Source: Halanaerobiales bacterium
Lineage (GTDB): Bacteria; Bacillota_F; Halanaerobiia; DY22613
Assembly: GCA_023128035.1 (NCBI GenBank)
Contig: JAGMES010000216.1
Coordinates: 1 to 6,417 of the forward strand
Direction of reading: 5' to 3'
Length of the DNA stretch: 6,417 nucleotides
The notes under the pieces are model-generated. The model saw only the letters and a list, made by a program, of their open reading frames with translations. It was not told the DNA's origin and searched no databases. Positions 1 to 6,396 of the stretch are shown one piece after another. The position numbers and the translations under genes are program-made. Position 1 is the stretch's first letter, and each line of letters opens with the position of its first letter.

Positions 1-3000
1 CCTGACCCACATTCCCTGCTGCATCAACTGGCTGAACATGCAGATAACTAATTCCATCCTGAATTGAATTTAACTGAATAACATCAATCAACGCTGTACT
101 ATAATTTCCTGCTAGATATGGATTGTAATCTTCATCAGTATTCAAAACATAATAATAATTACTAATTCCCGCTAGATCATCATTTGCATTAACATTAAAC
201 TCTCCCTCACCAAGATATGTCCAACTATCTTCAAAATGAGTTTCAGATTCAATCCTTTCAATAACTGGTTCAGTCATGTCTATTTGAACCGGGATGTGAA
301 TCGTCTGCTTATTCTCTGCATTATCGATCATCATAATCTGAAGATCATGTGATCCTTCATTTGAAATACTAATGTTCGCTCCATTTAAAAATGGAGTCCA
401 TTCCATTCCATCAAAACTATAATAAAGTGATTTCGCCCCGCTAAAATCATCTGTAACCGTGATTTTTAGCTCTTGAGAAAGATTGAACCAAGTATTCATC
501 ATATAATCCAGATTTGGCTCTACTAGATATGGGGGCGTTTGATCAATTTTAAACTCGTCCATTTTTACTTCAGTGAAGTTTCCAGCCATATCCACCAACT
601 TAATAGTTAAAATAATTATTCCATCATTCTTAATCTCAAATTTTCCAGTATATTTCTGATATTTATTATCATTTATTTTGTAATATATCTCCTGAACACC
701 ATAGTTATCTGTATAAGCATCAGTCGGTATTTCAACAAAAACAGAACTATTATAAATATTATCATCAGTATTCACTCTGTTACCTGTAAAGATAACTTTG
801 TCCTTAAATAACTGTGGATTGGAAGTATCTATATCTACGTAGTAATGAAATACCTTTGTCAAATTTCCTGCCTTATCAGAAGCCTGAATATTTAAGTAAT
901 GCCTTCCGTCAGGAACATTTTTCAATTCTTTCTGTGTCACAGATGTAAAATCACCGGTCAAGCCATCAAAAGGTTCCTCTGTTACATTAAATCTATATTT
1001 GATCTCACTAATAGAATCATAGTTATCCGCACCGCTCCATTTCCATAGCCATTCTTTTACAGGTATATCTTGATTACTTAACCCTGTGATTGTCGGAGGA
1101 TAGATATCTACTAAATCTAATTTATGATGATAAACCTTACTTACATTACCAGCCTCGTCTTTAATCTGAATATGGAGATACGCAGTTTTAGTAGGGTAAT
1201 CTAAAATCATAGATGGTTGAGTCGTATAAGAACCTGTAGGGATTGTCAATGCATTTTCATCAACTAAATAACGGTATTCTAAGTTAGAACTACTGCTCAT
1301 ATTATCAGAAGCATGTATTGTAATCTTTAAATCATCACCATTAATGACGTTTAAATCATAGTTTACCAGGCTCGAAGCTATATTATCCAATATAAACGAA
1401 CTGGTATAAGGTTTTGATTCATTTCCTGCTCTATCAATTGCCTGAACTACAAGATAATAGGTTCCATTTCCAGAAGATAAAGATGTAGAATTAGCTGATT
1501 CATATCTAAGAAAATTGTTCCAATGATCCCATTGGCTACTTGACCATTGAGAAGGCGTTGTCGTAGAAATCATGTTTTTATATTTGACATAGTTATTCAA
1601 CTGAATATTATCCGAACCAGACCAAGACAAAAAAACAATTCTTTTTGGAATAGATGAATTATCTGGCATCGTCACGCTTGGAGAGGTGTTATCCAAAACA
1701 GCTTTATAATGATAAACAGGACTTGTATCTATAATCGTCCATAAAACTAACTTAGCAGATTGTATATGAAGATAATAATCTCCATTACCACTACCGAGAT
1801 AAGCAGTATCAATATTTAAAAAAGTTTCAGATGGATAACCCACTGGATTTTGATCAATCGTATATCGATAACGATATCCCCATTTATCCGTCCAGGTCCA
1901 TCTTTTAGATTTTGCAGGTATCAGATCATCTGTTAAATCAAAATCATAGCTAAAAGACAGTAACTCATATTTGTTTTCATCGATAATATCAGACGAAATA
2001 TATTCTGAATAACTGATCTGTCCTTTTTCTTCTCCTAAACCTGACCATGTTCGTAATAATTCTCCCGTAACAGAATACGCTTGAACTCGATTTAAACACA
2101 GGTCAGCTACCAAAACACTATCACTGTTATAAGTTATACTTTGAGGTTCTATAAGATTATTGCCACATTCTGTTATAAAAGCTCCATCGTTATCAAACTT
2201 TTGAATTCTATGATTGCCTGTATCAGCTATATAAATAAAACCATCATCATCTACACATATTCCTAAAGAAGTGTCAAATTTACCAGATTGATTACCCAAT
2301 CCTCCCCAGACTTTTACTAACTCTCCCGCATGATCATATTTAACAATATTATGATTCAATATATCTGTAAAATAAAAATAATTGTCATCAAGTGTAAAAG
2401 CACTCAAAATTCGTCCCTTTTGATCTTCAAGAATAGTTTGGTTTACAAAAGTTAAATTTTCATCATACTGCAATAATCTCTGTCTATCCTCATCCCAATA
2501 ATAAAAAGATTGACCCAATGCACCTACAGATTCTAACAATGTAATTGGTTCCATACTGTCCCCACCATGCCATCCCTTAAGAACAGCATAATTAGGAGAG
2601 ATTTTCTGTACAGTATGATTCACCCCATCACTAAGAAATATATTACTATCATCATCAACATAAATATTATTCAATCTTCTAAACTGGCCCCAATTGCTAC
2701 CCCATTCACCAAACTCATATAAATAGCTCAAACTCAAACCAAGTACTTGAACTCGATGATTACCTTGATCAGCTATATATAGTTTGTCATTTTTGATAGC
2801 CAAATCCACTGGATCAATCATCTGACCTGCATCAGTTCCCCAGACACCAGTTTGTTTTAAATAAGCCCCATCACTACTAAAAACCTGAACACGATGGTTT
2901 CCTGTATCTGCAATATAAATCTGATTATTACTATCAATAGCTATACCGCTAGGGTTATCAAATTGTCCTTGGTCAGCCCCTCTTTCGCCCCACTGCCCCA

Positions 3001-4537
3001 CAAAATTATGCCTAGAGTCAAATTTCTGTATCCTGTTATTACCTTTATCGACAATATAAATATTATCACTCTCATCCAGAGCAATTGCCACAGGATTAAG
3101 GAATTGACCTGGATTGCTACCCTTTTCACCCCAACTTTGTATCCGTTCACCTTCAGGGTTAAAACGTAGAATCTGATGATTTTCACTGTCAACTATATAA
3201 AAATAACCTTCCGAATCCATTGCTATATCGCTAAAACCATAACTAGCTTGATTTTCCATAATCCTCTTGTTCACTACCTGACCCGCAGAGTTAAACTCCC
3301 ATACTTTGCCAATATAATCTAATACTAATAAGTTACCATCAAAATTAGTTACCATACCTACAGGATTAACTAAATTGATATTTCTAATATTTCTTTGATC
3401 TGGTTTGATAATAGCAACCTGATTAATATTTTCTTTACGAATTCCCCTAGATAAAACAGAGTCTGAAACAGTTTTGCTGAGATCAATCAGCTTATAATCA
3501 ATTTTCTCTTGAACCATCACTCGATTATATTCTTTTGAATTTATACAAAGTGTAACCGAATCCAATTCTCTAAGATTCTCACGTATATTATTAAGATATT
3601 TATCAGATTCCTTATAAATAATCAATTCAGGATCAGTTAAGTTACCATTGACCAATCTAGATAAATAAAGATCAAAATTACGAATTAATCCTTTTTCTCG
3701 ATAGAGAAGTTTCAATTGTTCACCTGCCTTTAAAAGCTTTAACCCAGATTGAGTCATATCTTTTCTAGTCAACTCCCCAATCTCTGTATAACTTCCTTGA
3801 AATCCTTGCAACAGATGAATCCAGCATTGTTCCTCTTCTTTCTTTTCATAAACAAGATATGAATAGCCATCTTTTCCAATCAGATCATAACTATTGATAT
3901 CCTCGACTGAAAATATCCAATCACTGACTCCACCATTACGAATTCTTGCAGTATGTAAGTTGGTTTGATTATTATCACGTTCCGCAAAACCATAAACAAG
4001 ATCTTCTCCCACCTTTACCAAAGATAGACCCAGTAATTTTTTATTTCCTACTTCTTCCCGATAAATTTCATAAAAAATATCAGTCAGAAAATTATATTTT
4101 ACAAAATGCAGAGAAGTTCCTTGTAAATAAACTATATAAGCAAAATTATCATCTATAACCAATTCACTTGCTTTCACTGACCTATAAACATCCCCATCCA
4201 GAGGATAACCTGCATCAGCATGCTGCCAATTTCCATTATAGGTAAGAAGATAGAGATGAAGTAGATCATTTTCTTTCTTTAAATAACTCACAGCCATCTG
4301 CTCCTGATTGTATATGGCAATTTCGGGCCAGAGTAACTGATCAGTTGAAGTAGTTAAAACAACTTCCTGTAACCGCTCTCCATCTTTATATTGATAAAAT
4401 TTTAATAAATATTCATTCCCAACTCGCTCAACGCCAACACTATTGACAAAATCATCCTTTTGATCATCACCTAAAAGTGTTAATGAACATAAAAATATAC
4501 TTATAAAAATCAGCAACACAAATCCTATCTTCTTCAT
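1..4537 (-). CDS. Giant secreted NHL-repeat / Ig-like repeat protein, C-terminus beyond the window
   Basis: The frame is open for 1512 codons from ATG at 4537 to the left edge, with no internal stop, so the C-terminus is missing. Residues 1-23 form a signal peptide (MKKIGFVLLIFISIFLCSLT, then LLG), probably cleaved near Gly23. Cys17 does not sit in a good lipobox. Residues 33-352 contain about six or seven beta-rich repeats spaced 46-53 residues apart (for example IAIYNQEQMAVSYL at 73, VIDDNFAYIVYL at 127, IGKDGYSYLVYE at 220), which suggests a propeller I cannot assign to a family. Residues 389-840 are about ten NHL repeats. Residues 873-1512 are at least seven Ig-like modules of 80-100 residues. 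No catalytic motif is visible. NHL and Ig folds usually bind proteins or glycans, so an extracellular binding or adhesion role is inferred. The gene is co-transcribed with the upstream lipoprotein gene. The start is fixed by AAGGAGGAGG just upstream and by the signal peptide. Confidence 0.93.
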   Translation of the reverse strand, partial: MKKIGFVLLIFISIFLCSLTLLGDDQKDDFVNSVGVERVGNEYLLKFYQYKDGERLQEVVLTTSTDQLLWPEIAIYNQEQMAVSYLKKENDLLHLYLLTYNGNWQHADAGYPLDGDVYRSVKASELVIDDNFAYIVYLQGTSLHFVKYNFLTDIFYEIYREEVGNKKLLGLSLVKVGEDLVYGFAERDNNQTNLHTARIRNGGVSDWIFSVEDINSYDLIGKDGYSYLVYEKKEEEQCWIHLLQGFQGSYTEIGELTRKDMTQSGLKLLKAGEQLKLLYREKGLIRNFDLYLSRLVNGNLTDPELIIYKESDKYLNNIRENLRELDSVTLCINSKEYNRVMVQEKIDYKLIDLSKTVSDSVLSRGIRKENINQVAIIKPDQRNIRNINLVNPVGMVTNFDGNLLVLDYIGKVWEFNSAGQVVNKRIMENQASYGFSDIAMDSEGYFYIVDSENHQILRFNPEGERIQSWGEKGSNPGQFLNPVAIALDESDNIYIVDKGNNRIQKFDSRHNFVGQWGERGADQGQFDNPSGIAIDSNNQIYIADTGNHRVQVFSSDGAYLKQTGVWGTDAGQMIDPVDLAIKNDKLYIADQGNHRVQVLGLSLSYLYEFGEWGSNWGQFRRLNNIYVDDDSNIFLSDGVNHTVQKISPNYAVLKGWHGGDSMEPITLLESVGALGQSFYYWDEDRQRLLQYDENLTFVNQTILEDQKGRILSAFTLDDNYFYFTDILNHNIVKYDHAGELVKVWGGLGNQSGKFDTSLGICVDDDGFIYIADTGNHRIQKFDNDGAFITECGNNLIEPQSITYNSDSVLVADLCLNRVQAYSVTGELLRTWSGLGEEKGQISYSEYISSDIIDENKYELLSFSYDFDLTDDLIPAKSKRWTWTDKWGYRYRYTIDQNPVGYPSETFLNIDTAYLGSGNGDYYLHIQSAKLVLWTIIDTSPVYHYKAVLDNTSPSVTMPDNSSIPKRIVFLSWSGSDNIQLNNYVKYKNMISTTTPSQWSSSQWDHWNNFLRYESANSTSLSSGNGTYYLVVQAIDRAGNESKPYTSSFILDNIASSLVNYDLNVINGDDLKITIHASDNMSSSSNLEYRYLVDENALTIPTGSYTTQPSMILDYPTKTAYLHIQIKDEAGNVSKVYHHKLDLVDIYPPTITGLSNQDIPVKEWLWKWSGADNYDSISEIKYRFNVTEEPFDGLTGDFTSVTQKELKNVPDGRHYLNIQASDKAGNLTKVFHYYVDIDTSNPQLFKDKVIFTGNRVNTDDNIYNSSVFVEIPTDAYTDNYGVQEIYYKINDNKYQKYTGKFEIKNDGIIILTIKLVDMAGNFTEVKMDEFKIDQTPPYLVEPNLDYMMNTWFNLSQELKITVTDDFSGAKSLYYSFDGMEWTPFLNGANISISNEGSHDLQIMMIDNAENKQTIHIPVQIDMTEPVIERIESETHFEDSWTYLGEGEFNVNANDDLAGISNYYYVLNTDEDYNPYLAGNYSTALIDVIQLNSIQDGISYLHVQPVDAAGNVGQ
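2..1921 (-). repeat. At least seven Ig-like modules with D-x-A-G-N ends in the giant protein
   Basis: This stretch encodes residues 873-1512. Module boundaries lie near residues 873, 953, 1053, 1146, 1238, 1333 and 1422, and the last visible module is cut by the window edge. Shared features are a start like (T/S/N)-P-x-(V/I), a mid-module aromatic strand (YRYRYTID at 888, IKYRFNV at about 1179, LYYSFDG, YYYVLN), and an end such as DGRHYLNIQASDKAGN (1210-1225) or DGISYLHVQPVDAAGN (1494-1509). Modules 1, 2 and 4 also carry a Trp-rich strand before the aromatic one (WTWTDKW at 880, VFLSWSGSDN at 968, EWLWKWSGADN at 1162). This matches the general type of repeated Ig/FN3-like modules with YRY and L-x-VQA-x-D-x-AGN motifs found in large bacterial surface proteins. 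The family name is not certain. The function is most likely a stalk or a ligand-binding array. Confidence 0.78.
2018..3373 (-). repeat. About ten tandem NHL repeats encoded in the giant protein
   Basis: This stretch encodes residues 389-840, built of units of 41-47 residues starting near residues 389, 433, 479, 526, 573, 619, 663, 709, 754 and 795. The typical unit reads F-x-NP-x-x-IAID-x-x-x-x-IYIAD-x-GNHR-x-Q-x-F, then a loop ending W-G-x-x-G-x-x-x-GQ. The core is best kept in units 3, 4, 5 and 9 (IYIADTGNHRVQVF in unit 4, IYIADTGNHRIQKF in unit 9). Units 1 and 7 are degenerate. At the DNA level the GNHR cores are visibly similar (around 2200, 2750, 2890 and 3030), but not so identical as to suggest very recent duplication. 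NHL repeats form beta-propeller blades, usually six per propeller, so ten units imply either a larger ring or one propeller plus a partial or degenerate second one. Confidence 0.88.
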
Positions 4538-4551
4538 CTTTCCTCCTCCTT
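4538..4551 (-). promoter_or_regulatory. Strong ribosome binding site of the giant gene
   Basis: The 14 nt between the TAA of the lipoprotein gene and the ATG at 4537 read AAGGAGGAGGAAAG on the minus strand. This is nearly full complementarity to the 16S rRNA 3' end, with correct spacing. It leaves no room for a promoter or terminator, which supports one transcript for both genes. Confidence 0.9.
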
Positions 4552-5931
4552 TTAGAGCGCTATCGGAATAATTCCATAGCCTATGATTCTTCTGGCAACT
4601 AATGAACTGTTATCATCAATCTTTCTAACGTAAATCGCTGGAATCTGTTCTTCATTATCATTTGAAACATACAAAATCTCATCTCCGCTTGGAGACCACC
4701 CAGGAAAATCAAGCAAAAGATCATCACCTATAGCTAATTTAGTCAAGAAGATTTCATTACTACCATCTGCATCTATTACACAAACCTGTCCAGATCGAAT
4801 ATATGCAATCTTTTCACCATCTGGGGACCATCTGGGATTTTTTACAGATGTCTGATAAAAAGTTAACTGTGTTTTATTAGTACCATCACATTCCATGATA
4901 AAAATATTATCTACTCCTTCGGAATCTTTAGCAACAAATAAAATTTTGTCTTTCACTTGAGACCAATCTGGTTCTTTTCCCTCTGTAAGAATCACCGCGT
5001 TGGTACCTTCTGCACTCATTTTGTAAATATGCTGATCCTGTAAATTCACATAAATGATCTCAGTTCCATCTGGAGAAAATCTCGGATTTGCTGCTCCTTC
5101 TGATACTAAAGTGAGTTTTTTACGAGTTTCCCCTGATAAATCCATAATATAAATCTGTTCTTTTCCAGTTTCATCAGAAACAAAAAGGATTTGATTCCGT
5201 TCGGAATGATAATCACTACATATTTCACTGGCTAATGTGTTTGTGAGATTAATTTCTTTGGAATTCTGTAAGATATATATATCAAAAGTACCAGAAGAAA
5301 TATTTATTCCTGAATAAAGAAGATTAAAAGATAGAGGTGGATTGGGAATAGCATATGCAACTTGGAAAGTTCCTGATATTTGTCCAAAATCATCCACTGA
5401 CTGAATTCTATAATAATAGATAATTCCATTATCAACTTCATCATCTATATAATGAGTTACAGATGAATCAATCTCAAAAATCAAATCATAGTCATCATCA
5501 TTTATGCTTTTATATATCCTATAACCAGCTAGATAATCATTTTCTACTTGGTTCCATTCCAGAATAAGTTGACCATCCCCGATAATCACATTCACCTTAG
5601 TTGGGGATTCAATCGGTTGGATTTTTAGGTCAATTGTAATGATCTGATCTTCGCCACTAAGTTGATAAGTATTATTGTAATCTTCAAACCCTTCTCTGCT
5701 GACCGTAATCTGATAGGTTCCTTCTGGAACACCTCCAAAGATCACAGTACCGTATTGATCCGTTGTTTTAACGCCTATTGGCTGAAGAACAACCACAGCT
5801 TCTACCACAGGAGTCTGATGTGCAGTAACTTTGATCGTTATATCACTGGTTATTATTGTGTCTGGATTTTTACCACATGATGTAAGGAGTAAAATAAGAA
5901 ACATCAAAATAAAAACTTTATTCTTTTTCAT
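4552..5931 (-). CDS. Lipoprotein with PEGA-like, fibronectin III and TolB-like propeller domains
   Basis: The protein is 459 residues, complete. Residues 1-19 are a type II signal peptide with lipobox LTSC; Cys19 is the lipidated residue and Gly20 follows it. Residues 30-104 form a PEGA/carboxypeptidase-regulatory-like beta sandwich (VVVLQPIGVKTTDQYGTVIF, then GVPEGTYQITVSREGFEDY). Residues 108-196 are fibronectin type III (LILEWNQVENDYLAGYRIYKS, then YYYRIQSVDDFGQ, shortened here to the key strands). Residues 215-445 hold five or six TolB/PD40 blades with FSPDGTEIIYV (285), DWSQVKDKILFVA (322), WSPDGEKIAYI (368) and WSPSGDEILYVS (412). There is no peptidase or other enzyme domain, so this is not DPP-IV-like or TolB itself, which lacks the FN3 and PEGA parts. 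It is likely membrane-anchored and faces the outside or the periplasm. The start is supported by GGAGAG six nt upstream and by the signal peptide. It is the first gene of the operon with the giant repeat protein. Confidence 0.93.
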   Translation of the reverse strand: MKKNKVFILMFLILLLTSCGKNPDTIITSDITIKVTAHQTPVVEAVVVLQPIGVKTTDQYGTVIFGGVPEGTYQITVSREGFEDYNNTYQLSGEDQIITIDLKIQPIESPTKVNVIIGDGQLILEWNQVENDYLAGYRIYKSINDDDYDLIFEIDSSVTHYIDDEVDNGIIYYYRIQSVDDFGQISGTFQVAYAIPNPPLSFNLLYSGINISSGTFDIYILQNSKEINLTNTLASEICSDYHSERNQILFVSDETGKEQIYIMDLSGETRKKLTLVSEGAANPRFSPDGTEIIYVNLQDQHIYKMSAEGTNAVILTEGKEPDWSQVKDKILFVAKDSEGVDNIFIMECDGTNKTQLTFYQTSVKNPRWSPDGEKIAYIRSGQVCVIDADGSNEIFLTKLAIGDDLLLDFPGWSPSGDEILYVSNDNEEQIPAIYVRKIDDNSSLVARRIIGYGIIPIAL

Positions 5932-5937
5932 AAGCTT

Positions 5938-5943
5938 CTCTCC
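5938..5943 (-). promoter_or_regulatory. Ribosome binding site of the lipoprotein gene
   Basis: GGAGAG on the minus strand lies 6 nt before the ATG at 5931. It is a good Shine-Dalgarno sequence, though weaker than the AGGAGGAGG used by the downstream gene. It supports the chosen start, which is also the only one that leaves the lipoprotein signal peptide intact. Confidence 0.75.
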
Positions 5944-5979
5944 AATCTACTTTTAAAGTCGATGAAATCTCTAAACTTA

Positions 5980-6007
5980 ATTTTACCATAATTAAATTTT
6001 ATTTCAA
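5980..6007 (-). promoter_or_regulatory. Sigma-A-type promoter of the lipoprotein/giant-protein operon
   Basis: On the minus strand, TTGAAA (6007-6002) is followed after 16 bp by TAAAAT (5985-5980). The bases TGG directly before the -10 form an extended -10 (TGnTAAAAT). The expected start of transcription is near 5973, giving a 5' leader of about 40 nt. The sequence upstream is very A/T-rich, which could act as an UP element. This is a consensus match only. Confidence 0.6.
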
Positions 6008-6055
6008 TGATATTGGAGATTTAATTTAAATATTTTTATTAATTACAAAATTACC

Positions 6056-6073
6056 ATCTAAAACTCTTTAGAT
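6056..6073. repeat. 7-bp inverted repeat (ATCTAAA / TTTAGAT)
   Basis: ATCTAAA and TTTAGAT are perfect inverted copies separated by ACTC. The repeat sits immediately left of the larger palindromic element. No T-run follows on either strand, so it is a poor intrinsic terminator. It could be an operator upstream of the leftward promoter or part of the neighbouring element. The rest of 6008-6080 is plain A/T-rich sequence in which I see no gene. Confidence 0.45.
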
Positions 6074-6080
6074 ATTATTT

Positions 6081-6198
6081 AACGACATTTCAGAAGGCGG
6101 TTTTCAGAGAGAAGTCCCATCCTCTATAGGTAGGGGTAAAAAGTTTTATAATAATTTCAAAACTTCAGTGGGAGTTCAAAACTCCTTCTGAAGTCGTT
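6081..6198. mobile_element. 118-bp palindrome-bounded element, possible IS200/IS605-derived MITE or structured RNA
   Basis: The left arm (6081-6097, AACGAC-AT-TTCAGAAGG) is the exact reverse complement of the right arm (6184-6198, CCTTCTGAAGTCGTT), apart from a 2-nt AT bulge. A further GTTTT/AAAAC pairing inside (6100-6104 with 6178-6182) can lengthen the stem. Three local hairpins fit in between: CCC..CC/GG..GGGG at 6115-6136, AAGTTTT/AAAACTT at 6141-6165 and GGAGTT/AACTCC at 6171-6185. The inner segment GAAGTCCCATCC...GGTAGGGGTA resembles, from memory, the GAAG-CCCC-hairpin-GGGG-TA right ends of IS200/IS605 elements. There is no transposase or TnpB gene in the window, so it would be a solo non-autonomous element or a remnant. 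A free-standing structured RNA is the main alternative. Confidence 0.45.
6111..6137 (+). repeat. IS200/IS605-end-like hairpin inside the palindromic element
   Basis: GAAGTCCCATCC (6111-6122), a TCTATA loop (6123-6128) and GGTAGGGG (6129-6136) form an imperfect stem: two C-G pairs, a 2-nt internal mismatch (AT opposite TA), then three C-G pairs and G-T wobbles. Swapping AT for TA would make the stem continuous, which fits either decay of an old element or a tolerated internal loop. Similarity to transposon ends is judged from memory and not from a search. Confidence 0.4.
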
Positions 6199-6206
6199 GA
6201 ACTTAA

Positions 6207-6231
6207 GAAATAATAACGTAGTTATTATTTC
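6207..6231. repeat. Perfect 11-bp inverted repeat with 3-nt loop
   Basis: GAAATAATAAC (6207-6217) and GTTATTATTTC (6221-6231) are perfect inverted copies around GTA. Outer bases GTTGAA (6196-6201) and TTTAAC (6235-6240) can pair imperfectly and lengthen the stem to about 45 nt, partly in competition with the right arm of the 6081-6198 element. There is no terminal T-tract on either strand, so a simple intrinsic terminator is unlikely. It may be a second hairpin of the same element, or a protein-binding site. Confidence 0.6.
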
Positions 6232-6279
6232 GACTTTAACTCTAGAATCTTCATAGTGGATATAAGATGTAACTTATTA

Positions 6280-6308
6280 TTGACAAAACTCTCATAAATG
6301 AGTATACT
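6280..6308 (+). promoter_or_regulatory. Near-consensus rightward sigma-A promoter
   Basis: A perfect -35 TTGACA (6280-6285), a 17-bp spacer and a -10 TATACT (6303-6308) differ from the sigma-A consensus at one base. The predicted transcription start is near 6315. The spacer contains the palindrome CTCAT-AA-ATGAG (6291-6302), which directly abuts the -10 and could be a repressor site. The promoter drives transcription away from the lipoprotein operon, toward the Shine-Dalgarno sequence at 6386. Confidence 0.8.
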
Positions 6309-6309
6309 G

Positions 6310-6360
6310 TAATAGTTATATAGATACTTAGAAATCTAAATATTGTTTTTCTAACTATTA
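6310..6360 (+). repeat. 9-bp inverted repeat spanning the start of the rightward transcript
   Basis: TAATAGTTA (6310-6318) and TAACTATTA (6352-6360) are perfect inverted copies enclosing 33 nt, in which TAGAT/ATCTA (6321-6325 with 6334-6338) can form a smaller hairpin. The predicted start near 6315 lies within the left arm, so the full RNA hairpin would form only if transcription begins slightly earlier. Otherwise the repeat can act only as a DNA site. No known riboswitch or T-box pattern is recognised. Confidence 0.45.
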
Positions 6361-6385
6361 TGACACAGAAATAATTTTACATTCT

Positions 6386-6393
6386 AAAGGAGG
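6386..6393 (+). promoter_or_regulatory. Shine-Dalgarno sequence of a rightward gene
   Basis: AAAGGAGG is a full-strength Shine-Dalgarno sequence about 70 nt downstream of the predicted start of the 6280-6308 promoter. Promoter and ribosome site together argue that a protein-coding gene starts at the right edge. Confidence 0.65.
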
Positions 6394-6396
6394 CTA

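Noticed and set aside
2894..3169. 91-codon plus-strand open frame
   Set aside because: It lies antisense within the continuous NHL-coding frame of the giant gene, has no ribosome site, and its translation has no recognisable domain.
2941..3192. 83-codon minus-strand open frame
   Set aside because: It is another reading phase of the NHL-coding stretch, on the same strand as the real gene, and has no family resemblance or independent start signal.
2018..3373. CRISPR-like or satellite DNA repeats
   Set aside because: The periodic similarity comes from coding for NHL repeats. Spacing and sequence vary, and the reading frame is kept throughout.
3946..4158. 70-codon plus-strand open frame
   Set aside because: It is antisense to the N-terminal coding region of the giant gene and has no Shine-Dalgarno sequence.
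4470..4537. Lipoprotein signal peptide in the giant protein
   Set aside because: Cys17 is preceded by IFL, which lacks the small residue needed before the cysteine, and the hydrophobic stretch continues past it. A type I signal peptide cleaved near Gly23 fits better.
5662..5880. 72-codon plus-strand open frame
   Set aside because: It is antisense to the PEGA-like part of the lipoprotein gene and has no start signal.
6207..6231. Intrinsic terminator
   Set aside because: The stem is A/T-rich and no run of T follows on either strand.
6360..6374. Four-codon leader peptide (ATG ACA CAG AAA TAA)
   Set aside because: There is no Shine-Dalgarno sequence before it and no regulatory codon run, so it is probably chance.
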